Source of the DNA: Bacillus massilinigeriensis
GTDB lineage: Bacteria > Bacillota > Bacilli > Bacillales > Cytobacillaceae
DNA: 64,000 nt
Assembly: GCF_900111815.1 (NCBI RefSeq)
Contig: NZ_LT630004.1
Location: forward strand, 1,509,117 to 1,573,116
Direction: 5' to 3'
Below are positions 50,577-59,457 of the stretch, piece after piece; positions within the stretch are counted from its first letter, which is position 1; the number at the start of each line of letters is the position of its first letter. A program made the position numbers and the translations under genes. The notes under the pieces were generated by a model. It saw only the letters and a list, made by a program, of their open reading frames with translations. It was not told the DNA's origin and ran no database searches.

Positions 50577-53165
50577 TTAGAAACGTTCGCGTCTCTTGCT
50601 TCTGCTGTGTTTCTTTTGAAACCGCCCTTCAAAGCAGCTATCGCAAATACTGAATTTCACATCATCACCCAACTTTTTACCACATCGCTTGCATTTTTTT
50701 CTAAAATGCTGTACTTCATTTTTCAAATGCTCATGGACATCCTCGCTTAATCCCATCCGGACACGTTCCCAATAAACAGCTTCGGTCCTTCTATCAAGCC
50801 TGTACAGAAACAAGAGATGAAGACCAATTTTTTTATAGGAAAGCTCTAGGTCTTCCAATGTTCGCTTTCGGATGACCGGCTCGGGGATATCATATTCATG
50901 GACAATGCTATGCATCGTATCTAGCCACTGCTGTACAAGTGCACTCTCCTTAGAGTCAAATGGGAGATGCAAAAAACCGTAAAGCTCTCTCATTGGCAGC
51001 CTTGCTTCCATTTCCGTTCCTCTAACATACTGGTATAATTCTCTCTCTTCAGAAAGAGAAGCCTTTTTCGTTCCGAGAGGGGGATTAAATTTTTCCCATA
51101 GTTCAAAAAATGCGCCAAGATCACGATAGTAACGCTGAAACCTTTCAAAGACACCAGCCGTCGGAGCAACCGAAAATGTCAGCACTGGTTTATCTTCCTT
51201 GGATAATAAACTTTCCATCTCAGGAATGTTTTCTGTAAAGGCTACCTTCCCTACTTCGTACATTCCTTTTCTCCCAGCCCTGCCAGCGATTTGCTTTACT
51301 TCCTGTGATGTGAGCCTCCGCCGTCTTGTTCCGTCAAATTTTTCGTTTTCAAGAAAAACAATTCTCCGTATGGGCAAATTCAAGCCCATCCCAATAGCGT
51401 CCGTTGCCACCACAATATCACTTTCCCCTGAGATAAAACGCTGTATCTGTCGCTGTCTCGTCTCGGGAGGCATGCTTCCATAAATCATGCTGACATTATG
51501 CCCATTCCGCTGAAGCCTAGAAGCTGTTTCGAGTACTCGTTTTCGCGAAAAACAAACGAGAGCATCACCTCTTTTCGCATGGTTCATTTGAAACTCTCTC
51601 TGTTCTACCACAAGGGGCACTTCCCGTTTATACTCGATTACTTCTACCTCTTCTCCCGATAAAAGTTCAAGCATCAGCTTTTTCATGTTTAGGCTGCCTA
51701 TTATATGAACTTCCCTGGCATTCGCATTTGTTATTGCTCGATACCATGAGTATCCTCTTGCTTCATCGGCAATCATTTGAGCCTCATCAATAACTATCAC
51801 ATGATAATAATCCTTTTCCCGAAACATCTCTACAGTGCTCGATAAATGCGATGCATGCATGACACTTTTCTCTTCTTCACCAGTTTTCAAAGAGCAAGGG
51901 ACACCTTCCTCATTCAACTTTTCATACACTTCAAGTGCCAGCAGGCGGAGAGGCGCCAGATAGAGACCGCTGTTTGCCTGCTTCAAGCGTTGCAGTGCTT
52001 GAAATGTTTTTCCCGTGTTTGTTTCTCCTACATGCAGGATATAGGGGATGCTCCTTTTCGTAGTGGCAGCATATTCCTCAGCAAAAATCTCCCTCAAAAT
52101 TTTTTCTTCTTCTTCTCGCTTTCGCGTTTCCTCTTCCTTTATTTTTTGCAGCTTGGTTTCTCGAACCTCTTCATCTTGTTGCAAAACTTCCAAATGAATT
52201 CCTTCCACAAATGGAATAGCGGCTACTTCCAACAAATCAGCCACAAATTCTTCTTGAAGCCTAAAAAAAAGTGAATCTGCAGCATCCATAAAATCATCGT
52301 CCAATTTTTTTGCAAGTAAAGAAGCAGTCAGTTCCTCACCATGTGTCAGCTTGAATTGAGCCTTCAATCCTTCAGAAAGACATTCCATTACTTTTAGGGG
52401 GAGCTCCTCAAAAACATAGTTATAAACTATATCCTGATAGACATCATCGTACGACTCGTATTCAAACGTCTTTCTTCCCCAATCAATAACGGAGCGAATT
52501 CCTCCTGTTAATTCTTCAAGAAATTCGGATAGGAAGATATAATCATTGGGAGTAAACAGCCCTTCTTCAACAAGTCGTTCTTCTAGCATGGAGGGTTCGA
52601 TATAGCTATACTTTATCCTCGTTTCAAAATCCCTTTTAAGCTGAACTCCTGCTTTGTACCTTAATTTAGTATAGATAGATAGAGAGTACTGTTCCATCAT
52701 CACCCTTACAGCAGAACAAAGCTTCATTTCAATTTGTTCTTTCTTGACTGCCAGCTTTTTCTCTTCCTCTTTGTTCAAATGGTGTTGCCTAGCTTTTACA
52801 TAGAGCTTCTCCCATGCGTCATCTTTCATCATAAGGCTGCTCATCACCCAAGATTCCACATCAAATGGTTTATAGCTCTTTATTTCTTCTCGAAAAAGCT
52901 TGTTCACGAGCTTTCTCTCAAATCCTTCCGTTTCGATTCCTCGTTTTATTAAATATTCCTTTTTTAATTTGCCTGGCAAACCATTAGATGCTTTAGTCAA
53001 CCATACATTCAGCCATATTTGCTTTAAATAATTTGAACGCTGTTCCAAGTAATCACTAAAAAAAGGAATTTTTTCATTTTTACCGAGAAAAAAGCGGATA
53101 TCCTCTTGGATTTTAACTTTTGCATGCTGGACCGCATCTTCATAAACTTCTTCAAAACGTCCCAT
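50577..53165 (-). CDS. SUV3-like DExH RNA helicase with C-terminal zinc ribbon
   Basis: An 862-aa superfamily 2 helicase. A long helical N-terminal region (about 1-370) leads into the core: Walker A HVGETNTGKT (380-387), YLAPLRLLALEVYEKLN, PCSLKTGEE, HLSSTVEMF, DEAQ box VIVIDEAQMIADEARGYSW (460-463), LVCFSRKRV, YGSMPPETR, VATDAIGMGLNLPIRRIVF and QIAGRAGR (625-632). These blocks closely follow mitochondrial SUV3 (TNxGKT, GVPCxLxTGEE, DEIQMI, YGSLPP, ATDAIGMGLN). The C-terminus carries a CxxC...CxxC zinc ribbon (Cys825, 828, 841, 844) and a basic tail. SD GGAGAGG precedes the ATG at 53165. Likely role: RNA unwinding in decay or processing. Monocistronic. Confidence 0.85.
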   Translation of the reverse strand: MGRFEEVYEDAVQHAKVKIQEDIRFFLGKNEKIPFFSDYLEQRSNYLKQIWLNVWLTKASNGLPGKLKKEYLIKRGIETEGFERKLVNKLFREEIKSYKPFDVESWVMSSLMMKDDAWEKLYVKARQHHLNKEEEKKLAVKKEQIEMKLCSAVRVMMEQYSLSIYTKLRYKAGVQLKRDFETRIKYSYIEPSMLEERLVEEGLFTPNDYIFLSEFLEELTGGIRSVIDWGRKTFEYESYDDVYQDIVYNYVFEELPLKVMECLSEGLKAQFKLTHGEELTASLLAKKLDDDFMDAADSLFFRLQEEFVADLLEVAAIPFVEGIHLEVLQQDEEVRETKLQKIKEEETRKREEEEKILREIFAEEYAATTKRSIPYILHVGETNTGKTFQALQRLKQANSGLYLAPLRLLALEVYEKLNEEGVPCSLKTGEEEKSVMHASHLSSTVEMFREKDYYHVIVIDEAQMIADEARGYSWYRAITNANAREVHIIGSLNMKKLMLELLSGEEVEVIEYKREVPLVVEQREFQMNHAKRGDALVCFSRKRVLETASRLQRNGHNVSMIYGSMPPETRQRQIQRFISGESDIVVATDAIGMGLNLPIRRIVFLENEKFDGTRRRRLTSQEVKQIAGRAGRKGMYEVGKVAFTENIPEMESLLSKEDKPVLTFSVAPTAGVFERFQRYYRDLGAFFELWEKFNPPLGTKKASLSEERELYQYVRGTEMEARLPMRELYGFLHLPFDSKESALVQQWLDTMHSIVHEYDIPEPVIRKRTLEDLELSYKKIGLHLLFLYRLDRRTEAVYWERVRMGLSEDVHEHLKNEVQHFRKKCKRCGKKLGDDVKFSICDSCFEGRFQKKHSRSKRRERF

Positions 53166-53319
53166 GACCCTCTCCTTTCCTATCCACAATCCATTCTTTT
53201 TATTTTATCCTATTGCTACCACATTATCTTCTTTCTCATTATATCAATGCTACACATCAATAACCGCAGATTCTTGTTCATCAAATGATTATCAATTTCA
53301 CCAATTCTCTTGAGAATAT

Positions 53320-53355
53320 ACAACAGCCCGTCATTCCTTCCTGACGGGCTGTTGT
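53320..53355 (-). terminator. terminator of the DUF2653 gene pair
   Basis: A 14-bp perfect stem ACAACAGCCCGTCA / TGACGGGCTGTTGT with an 8-nt loop, at the stop of the DUF2653 gene. Confidence 0.85.
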
Positions 53356-53358
53356 ATA

Positions 53359-53646
53359 TCATCCTATTTTAGCAATAATGCCTTCGTCCTCGTCCAATAC
53401 CAATTGAATACCCGAGTATGGATCCATGCGTAGTTCTAAATCAAGCCACATACGAAGAGCTTCGATAATATTCTGGGAAATTAAAATCTGGCTCCTCCCG
53501 CCTACATGAGTTTCAGCAGAAAATCCGTAATCATCATCAAACATTAGTTCCACGCCAACTTCTTCCAGATTCACTTGCTTTTTGTCTGCCGTATAAAGGC
53601 AAAGTGCATTCACAATATCCTGTTCAGAGATGATCAGTTGCGCCAT
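53359..53646 (-). CDS. DUF2653 (YxcD-like) protein
   Basis: A 95-aa acidic protein: SEQDIVNALCLYTADKKQVNLEEVGVELMFDDDYGFSAE...ILISQNIIEALRMWL...LDEDEGIIAKIG, matching YxcD of B. subtilis as I remember it. It overlaps the upstream signal-peptide protein gene by 13 bp. Function unknown. Confidence 0.85.
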   Translation of the reverse strand: MAQLIISEQDIVNALCLYTADKKQVNLEEVGVELMFDDDYGFSAETHVGGRSQILISQNIIEALRMWLDLELRMDPYSGIQLVLDEDEGIIAKIG

Positions 53647-54062
53647 TGGTTCCTCTCCTCTTCATATCGGTTGCGACGAGTAAAGAAAATTCTCTTAACA
53701 AGTGCGATAATGAGCAGGATGCCAAGGACGTTCAGGATCATACCAAAGAGAGGTCCCATCGGCCCAAGGCTAGAAAGAAGACCTCCAAAGAGTAGGCCGG
53801 CAATACCTCCATACATTAATCCACCCAAAAAACCACGACGCTTGCTGTCTTTTCGATAATTAGAACTCTTATTATACGCCTTATTTTGGTTGCTTTTGTT
53901 TGGTGATTTTTGATAGTTTGATTTATTGCTGTTATACCTCTTCACACCAGATTTGTAGCCTTTTGCACTTACAGAAGCAGGCTGTTCGCCCAATAAATGG
54001 GTACCAACCGGCGATAAAATAACCATTAATGCTATTAGAGATGCTGCTATTTTCTTCCACAT
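53634..54062 (-). CDS. exported Gly/Asn/Lys-rich membrane protein
   Basis: A 142-aa protein with an N-terminal signal sequence (KIAASLIALMVILSPVGTHLLG), a low-complexity Lys/Asn/Ser linker (about 35-75), a glycine-rich segment GGLMYGGIAGLLFGGLLSSLGPMGP, and a C-terminal helix (ILNVLGILLIIALVKRIFF) with a basic end. The layout resembles the small Tim44-like preproteins of Bacillus. It is translationally coupled to the DUF2653 gene. Confidence 0.78.
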   Translation of the reverse strand: MWKKIAASLIALMVILSPVGTHLLGEQPASVSAKGYKSGVKRYNSNKSNYQKSPNKSNQNKAYNKSSNYRKDSKRRGFLGGLMYGGIAGLLFGGLLSSLGPMGPLFGMILNVLGILLIIALVKRIFFTRRNRYEEERNQWRN

Positions 54063-54255
54063 ATTTTGTTCCTCCTATTGGTGTAATGATTAATCTGTCC
54101 CACTATATACGGTGTAAGAAGATAAAAGTTTCAATTTTATTCACATTCCCAGATTTATTTTTTCAAAACGCATTCATTCTCGTTTAAAAAATAACCTTAA
54201 ATACAGTATCTATACAAATAGAGTTATTCCCCTATAATATCAAGTTAATTAATTC

Positions 54256-54376
54256 ACAAATTGTTCATTATTTTGACACCAAATCCTAATAATTTCTATG
54301 TTAAAATCATTTTAAATTAAAGTGTGACAAAAATCACACTAAGCAAATTAGGAGATATTTGTTTTACAAATTGTTC
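54256..54376 (+). promoter_or_regulatory. qox upstream region: repeats, FNR-type box, candidate promoter
   Basis: The 400-bp gap 54063-54469 contains no gene. It holds TTGACA (54273-54278) and TATGTT (54297-54302) 18 bp apart, a perfect AGTGTGA-N6-TCACACT palindrome (54321-54340) matching the Bacillus FNR box TGTGA-N6-TCACA, and two copies of ACAAATTGTTC (54256-54266 and 54366-54376) flanking it. This looks like oxygen or redox control of the oxidase operon. Confidence 0.6.
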
Positions 54377-54469
54377 GCAAAATTTTTTTTGCTTACATTG
54401 TGATGGTTTGAACAAATATATCTCCCTTTTATTCAATGTTATCAACATTTTTGAGAGGAGCTGCAATAA

Positions 54470-55450
54470 ATGAAAGGATCCAGAAAGTTACTGGCCTTCA
54501 TATCTTTGTTCTCGGCTGTACTGCTGAGCGGATGTGAAAATAATTTGGTTGTGTTCCAGCCGGGAGGGCCCGCTGCCAGAAGCATCCTAGACCTAATTAA
54601 CTTCTCCATTGTCATGATGCTTGCAATCATCATCGTTGTATTTGCTCTGTTCGGCTACATTGTCTGGAAGTACCGAGAACGGAAAGACACCAAAGACTAT
54701 GAGCCGCCTGAAGAGCATGGAAATACTGCGCTCGAAATTATATGGACCATTATACCAATTATCATTGTAATTGCACTGACCATTCCGACAGTAAAGACGA
54801 TTTACGCTTTAGATAAGGTTCCAAAAGGATACGAGAAGAAAGAACCACTTGTCATTAATGTCACATCTGCCGACTGGAAATGGATTTTCAGCTATCCTGA
54901 GCAAGGAATTGAAACTGTAAACTATGTTAATATCCCTGAGGATAGGCCTATCGATTTCAGGCTTACATCAGCAAGTACGATGCAAAGCTTCTGGATTCCG
55001 TCTCTTGCCGGTCAAAAGTACTCAATGGCAAATGCAGAAACACAGCTTTACCTTGTAGCAGACAAACCAGGATCTTATATGGGCAGAAACACAAACTTCA
55101 ACGGCAAAGGCTATGCAGAAATGGAGTTTGAGGTGCTCGCCCAAACTCATAAAGACTTCGAAGAATGGATTGAAGAAGTGAAGGAAACTGCGCCAAAGCT
55201 TACAGAGAAAAAGTATGAAAAAATGCTGGAGCCTTCCCATCTTGGTCGAGAAACCTTCTCGAACACCCACCTGGAATGGGTAGACCATTCTAAGGGACAA
55301 TCCGAAAAATATATTAAACCAGAATTATACAAACGTGAGCACGGATATCAGGGGAAAATATTTAAAGAAGATCACTCCAAATCTAATCATGATCAACATG
55401 AAATGGACAAAATGAACGAAAACCACGGAGGTGGACATAGTGGGCATTAA
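54470..55450 (+). CDS. qoxA: cytochrome aa3 menaquinol oxidase subunit II
   Basis: A 326-aa lipoprotein subunit. Lipobox LLSGC (Cys22), two membrane helices (about 42-65 and 85-105), then a cupredoxin domain (VTSADWKWIFSYPEQGIETVNYVNIPEDRPIDFRLTSASTMQSFWIPSLAGQKYSM). The CuA-binding Cys-x3-Cys is absent, as expected for a quinol oxidase rather than a cytochrome c oxidase. The C-terminus is His/Asp/Asn-rich. SD GAGAGGAGC precedes the ATG. First gene of qoxABCD. Confidence 0.96.
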   Translation: MKGSRKLLAFISLFSAVLLSGCENNLVVFQPGGPAARSILDLINFSIVMMLAIIIVVFALFGYIVWKYRERKDTKDYEPPEEHGNTALEIIWTIIPIIIVIALTIPTVKTIYALDKVPKGYEKKEPLVINVTSADWKWIFSYPEQGIETVNYVNIPEDRPIDFRLTSASTMQSFWIPSLAGQKYSMANAETQLYLVADKPGSYMGRNTNFNGKGYAEMEFEVLAQTHKDFEEWIEEVKETAPKLTEKKYEKMLEPSHLGRETFSNTHLEWVDHSKGQSEKYIKPELYKREHGYQGKIFKEDHSKSNHDQHEMDKMNENHGGGHSGH

Positions 55451-57416
55451 ATGGGATGAGTTTTTTGTTACAGGCGATCCATTGATTTTGGCTTCACAAA
55501 TCGCCATTCTCTTAACATCAATCGGAGCAGTTGCAGCACTAACGTACTTTAAAAAATGGAGATGGCTATGGACAGACTGGCTCACTACAGTTGATCATAA
55601 AAAAATCGGGATTTTATATATATTAGTTGGTATTGTCATGTTTTTCCGCGGTGGTGTTGATGGGCTAATGATGAGAGCTCAAACAGCTGTACCGGAAAAT
55701 AATTTCCTTGACGCACAACATTATAATGAAGTATTTACAACTCATGGCGTCATTATGATTCTTTTTGTTGCGATGCCTCTCTTAATCGGTGTAATGAACT
55801 TTATTGTTCCTTTACAAATTGGCGCTCGCGATGTGGCATTCCCACAACTGAATGCTCTAAGCTTCTGGCTAACCTTCAGCGGTGCGATGCTTTTCAATAT
55901 TTCATTCGTTATTGGTGGGTCTCCTGATGCTGGCTGGACCTCCTACTTCCCTCTCGCAGGTAAGGAATTCAGTCCAGGTATCGGGAATAACTTCTATGCC
56001 ATCGCCCTACAGATAGCAGGAGCTGGAACGCTCATGTCAGGGATAAACTTTGTTGTAACAATCTTGAAAATGCGCACTAAAGGTATGACGCTGATGAAAA
56101 TGCCAATGTTTACTTGGACATCCTTCATCACGAGCATCATCATTACTGCCAGCTTTCCAATATTCACGGTAGCACTCGCATTGATGACCTTTGACAGAAT
56201 CTTTGGTACACATTTCTTTACCGTTTCTGGAGGCGGCATGGATATGCTTTGGGCCAACTTGTTCTGGCTTTGGGGTCACCCGGAAGTTTACATTGTTGTT
56301 CTGCCGGCTTTCGGTATTCTTTCAGAAGTTATTTCTACCTTTGCTCGTAAGACATTGTACGGTTATAAGAGCATGGTATTGTCTATTACGATTATTGCGG
56401 TATTGAGTATGCTCGTTTGGGTTCACCACTTTTTCACAATGGGCAACAGTTCCGCAGCCAACTCGTTCTTTTCCATTACAACGATGATGATTGCCATTCC
56501 AACAGGAGTGAAAGTATTCAACTGGCTGTTCACCATGCGAAAAGGCCGGATAAAATTCACTACTGCCATGCTTTGGGCACTCGCTTTTGTTCCAAACTTT
56601 GTGATCGGCGGGGTAACCGGCGTCATGTTAGCAATGGCAGCGGCTGATTATCAATACCATAACACTTTGTTCCTTGTTGCTCATTTCCACTATGTGCTGA
56701 TTCCTGGAGTAGTGTTCCCACTGTTTGCAGCTTTCTATTACTGGTGGCCAAAAATGTTCGGTTATATGCTGAATGAGCGAATCGGAAAATGGCACTTCTG
56801 GCTGTTCACCATCGGTTTTAACCTGACATTTATGCCAATGTTCTTCCTGGGACTAGATGGAGCGGTCCGCCGGGCTTACACTTATTCAGAACAAACTGGT
56901 TTTGGTCCGCTTATGTTGACATCTGCCATTGGTGCTATTATTTTGGCCGCAGGTTTTGCAGTCCTTTTATATAACATCTATTGGAGTGCGCGCTATGCAG
57001 ACCGCAATATTTCCAATGATCCATGGGATGCAAGGACCCTTGAATGGGCTACAGCATCACCAGTCCAGCATTATAATTTCGCATCCCTCCCTGAAGTGAA
57101 AACATTGGATGCATTCTGGCATATGAAAAAGAACAATGAAATTAAAGAGTTAAACGAAGATGAAATTCAAGAAATCCACATGCCTAGCAATACATGGATT
57201 CCATTCTATATGGGCAGTGTTTTCTTAATAGCAGGCTTTTTCCTTGTCTTCGAATGGACGATTGCTGCCGCAATTGCCACAATTGGTATCATCGCAGGGT
57301 TGATTTTCCGCTCATTTGACTATGATGAAGGCTTCCATGTCCATAAAGACGAAATTATTGAAACAGAACAAGGCTGGAGAAAAGTCGGCAAAGGAGTGAA
57401 AAATCATGTCAGCTAA
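55440..57416 (+). CDS. qoxB: cytochrome aa3 menaquinol oxidase subunit I
   Basis: A 658-aa heme-copper oxidase subunit with about 14-15 helices. It has WGHPEVYIVVLPAFG (CuB His and cross-linked Tyr), HHFFTMG (two CuB His) and HFHYVLIPG (heme ligands), and the N-terminal KWDEFFVTGDPLIL typical of QoxB. The GTG at 55440 has GGAGG 8 nt upstream and lies inside the end of qoxA (11-bp overlap). Electrons come from menaquinol; protons are pumped. Confidence 0.97.
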   Translation: MGIKWDEFFVTGDPLILASQIAILLTSIGAVAALTYFKKWRWLWTDWLTTVDHKKIGILYILVGIVMFFRGGVDGLMMRAQTAVPENNFLDAQHYNEVFTTHGVIMILFVAMPLLIGVMNFIVPLQIGARDVAFPQLNALSFWLTFSGAMLFNISFVIGGSPDAGWTSYFPLAGKEFSPGIGNNFYAIALQIAGAGTLMSGINFVVTILKMRTKGMTLMKMPMFTWTSFITSIIITASFPIFTVALALMTFDRIFGTHFFTVSGGGMDMLWANLFWLWGHPEVYIVVLPAFGILSEVISTFARKTLYGYKSMVLSITIIAVLSMLVWVHHFFTMGNSSAANSFFSITTMMIAIPTGVKVFNWLFTMRKGRIKFTTAMLWALAFVPNFVIGGVTGVMLAMAAADYQYHNTLFLVAHFHYVLIPGVVFPLFAAFYYWWPKMFGYMLNERIGKWHFWLFTIGFNLTFMPMFFLGLDGAVRRAYTYSEQTGFGPLMLTSAIGAIILAAGFAVLLYNIYWSARYADRNISNDPWDARTLEWATASPVQHYNFASLPEVKTLDAFWHMKKNNEIKELNEDEIQEIHMPSNTWIPFYMGSVFLIAGFFLVFEWTIAAAIATIGIIAGLIFRSFDYDEGFHVHKDEIIETEQGWRKVGKGVKNHVS

Positions 57417-58011
57417 AGGAAACGCCGCACTTCCGATAGAATTTCAAACACAACAAAACAGGATGAATATTCTAGGGTTCTGGATCTTTCTTGGGGCTGA
57501 AATTGTCCTCTTTGCAACATTATTTGGTGTTTATGGTGTACTTGGCCACCGTCATGCTGGAGGGCCGATGCAGCAGGACCTCTTTATCATCAAGGATGTC
57601 ATGATCCAGACAATGCTGCTTTTAACGAGCAGCTTCACAATGGGAATCGCCATTTTTGAAATGCGCAGGGAAAATACAAAGGGTCTGCTCATTTGGTTCA
57701 TCATCACCTTGCTCTTGGGCGCAGGTTTCCTCTACATGGAAATTCAGGAATTTAGCCATTATGTCCATCAAGGAGCAACCATGCAAACTAGTGCGTTTCT
57801 TTCCAGTTTCTTCGTGCTCCTTGGAACCCATGGATTGCACGTGACACTTGGAATAGGATGGGCCGTCTTACTGATCATCCAGCTTGTGCAACGAGGACTC
57901 ACACCTGTAACGGCAAGAAAAACGTTCATCATTGGTCTTTACTGGCATTTCCTTGATGTTGTTTGGATTTTCATTTTCACATTTGTATATTTAAGAGGGT
58001 TGGTGTCTTAA
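57406..58011 (+). CDS. qoxC: cytochrome aa3 menaquinol oxidase subunit III
   Basis: A 201-aa membrane subunit with five helices and family blocks NILGFWIFLGAEIVLFATLFGVYGVL, SSFTMGIAIF, LGTHGLHVTLGIGW and YWHFLDVVWIFIFTFVYL. It overlaps qoxB by 11 bp and is followed directly by qoxD. Confidence 0.97.
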   Translation: MSAKGNAALPIEFQTQQNRMNILGFWIFLGAEIVLFATLFGVYGVLGHRHAGGPMQQDLFIIKDVMIQTMLLLTSSFTMGIAIFEMRRENTKGLLIWFIITLLLGAGFLYMEIQEFSHYVHQGATMQTSAFLSSFFVLLGTHGLHVTLGIGWAVLLIIQLVQRGLTPVTARKTFIIGLYWHFLDVVWIFIFTFVYLRGLVS

Positions 58012-58311
58012 ATGGATAAAACAACGAAAAGCTTCCCTATAAGTCACGTCATTGGATTTTTCCTATCACTAGCCCTTACATTTGGAGCCGCATTTGTCGC
58101 TCTTCAAGCTGGATTGCCGGCAAATACGGTTTTGTGGATTATCGGCTCATTAGCGGTTATCCAGGCAGCATTACAGCTGTATATGTTCATGCATATGAAC
58201 GAAGGTGAAGACAAGGCAGCACAATCAATCAATATCCTTTATGCAGTTTTCATTGCGGTTGTGATTGTTGCAGGTTCAATTTGGGTCATGTTCTCTGGCC
58301 ACTCGCATTAG
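58012..58311 (+). CDS. qoxD: cytochrome aa3 menaquinol oxidase subunit IV
   Basis: A 99-aa subunit with three helices: HVIGFFLSLALTFGAAFVAL, TVLWIIGSLAVIQAALQLYMFMHM and ILYAVFIAVVIVAGSIWVMF. Its start directly follows the qoxC stop. Last gene of the operon. Confidence 0.95.
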   Translation: MDKTTKSFPISHVIGFFLSLALTFGAAFVALQAGLPANTVLWIIGSLAVIQAALQLYMFMHMNEGEDKAAQSINILYAVFIAVVIVAGSIWVMFSGHSH

Positions 58312-58315
58312 AAGG

Positions 58316-58356
58316 TAAAAAGAGCAGGTATCCAGCCGGAGCCTGCTCATTATCTT
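58316..58356 (+). terminator. terminator of qoxABCD (bidirectional)
   Basis: GAGCAGG / CCTGCTC stem with a 13-nt loop, then ATTATCTTTT; A-rich on the other side, so it can also serve the convergent gene. Confidence 0.78.
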
Positions 58357-58550
58357 TTATAGCCTTTTATCAACCTAAGCTCGGGCACTCTGCCTTCTTT
58401 TCGAAAAATCAAGAATAGTGCCATATTGAACATCAAAAGGAACAGTGACAGAATAGTATGCTGGTATTGATGTGATACTATCGTTAGAAATACGCTTACA
58501 ACACAGTATCCGGCAATGGTTAAATAAAAGTAGGTGAGAAGTTTACTCAA
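58350..58550 (-). CDS. small two-helix membrane protein
   Basis: A 66-aa protein with two membrane helices (LTYFYLTIAGYCVVSVFLTIV and TILSLFLLMFNMALFLIF) and a basic end (RLIKGYKR). The start is the TTG at 58550 with GGAGGG 7 nt upstream; the longer frame to 58625 has no SD. No family recognised. It ends inside the qox terminator. Confidence 0.65.
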   Translation of the reverse strand: MSKLLTYFYLTIAGYCVVSVFLTIVSHQYQHTILSLFLLMFNMALFLIFRKEGRVPELRLIKGYKR

Positions 58551-58662
58551 AACCTTTCCCTCCAAATTCGTTTTATTTAACATCATTTTACCAGAAATTA
58601 CACCTCTTGGACACAATTTGTTCACAAATTAACCATATTTTTTTCACAAGTATTTTCATATT

Positions 58663-58685
58663 AAAAAAAGGACCCAAAGGCCCTT
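58663..58685 (-). terminator. terminator of ppiB
   Basis: AAGGGCC-TTTG-GGTCCTT stem (one G-U) with a T run on the minus strand, 10 bp after ppiB. Confidence 0.8.
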
Positions 58686-58694
58686 TCTACAGTA

Positions 58695-59129
58695 TTAGTC
58701 TTCTACTACCACTTTTTCCATAACGTCTCCATTGCTCATTGCCCTTGCTGTTTCAAGGCCTGAAGTAACTTTTCCAAATACAGTGTGAACACCATTCAAG
58801 TGTGGCTGCGGCTCATGAACGATGAAAAATTGGCTGCCGCCAGTGTCTTTGCCAGCATGCGCCATTGAAAGAGCCCCTGCTTCATGTTTATGAGGATTGC
58901 CTTCTGTTTCGCATTTAATTGTATAGCCCGGCCCACCTGTTCCTGTACCGTTGGGGCACCCCCCTTGGGAAACAAACCCTGGAATAACGCGATGGAATGT
59001 AAGCCCATTATAGAATCCCTCTTTAGCAAGTTTTTCAAAGTTAGCAACTGTTCCTGGAGCTTCATTCGGGTATAGTTCAAACTCGATTTTTTCGCCGTTT
59101 TTCATTAGAAAGTATCCTGTTTTTGTCAT
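58695..59129 (-). CDS. ppiB: peptidyl-prolyl cis-trans isomerase B (cyclophilin)
   Basis: A 144-aa cytoplasmic cyclophilin almost identical in pattern to B. subtilis Ppi[83 protein letters not shown]. Catalytic Arg/Phe in FHRVIPGF are conserved. The ATG at 59129 has AAGGAGA 8 nt upstream. Confidence 0.97.
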   Translation of the reverse strand: MTKTGYFLMKNGEKIEFELYPNEAPGTVANFEKLAKEGFYNGLTFHRVIPGFVSQGGCPNGTGTGGPGYTIKCETEGNPHKHEAGALSMAHAGKDTGGSQFFIVHEPQPHLNGVHTVFGKVTSGLETARAMSNGDVMEKVVVED

Positions 59130-59242
59130 ATGTATCATCTCCTTGAAATTAAAAAATCACAGTTATCATACCATCTTTTCAAATGAAAAGAAAAGCTTCC
59201 GCATTAATATGCAATTTACATAGAATGTGTTAAAATAAAAAA

Positions 59243-59324
59243 GCCTCCTCCGGACATTCGCTCGTTGCGGGACACTTAACCACTGTACGGACGGAGGAGG
59301 CCCTGCTATAGCAGGCTTTTTTTT
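59243..59324 (+). ncRNA. candidate structured small RNA with strong terminator
   Basis: GCCTCCTCCG (59243-59252) pairs perfectly with CGGAGGAGGC (59292-59301) and encloses 39 nt that can form two small hairpins (CGC-TCGTT-GCG and ACA-x-TGT types). It is followed at once by CCTGCTATAGCAGG and a T8 run, an ideal terminator for a plus-strand transcript. No plus-strand gene lies upstream for a kilobase, so an independent small RNA is the simplest explanation. The minus strand also gives a hairpin plus T6 and could end transcription from the gene at 59458. CsfG and other Bacillus sporulation RNAs are candidates I cannot verify by eye. Confidence 0.55.
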
Positions 59325-59457
59325 ATGTTTTCAACGCTCTTTAAATCGCCACATTATCCCTTACCCCTACCGCTATCTGTACATCTTTCCATTGATCCTA
59401 AGCTAAGGTGATAATAATCCGTAGCAATACAAAAAACGGATACCATAATGGCACCCG

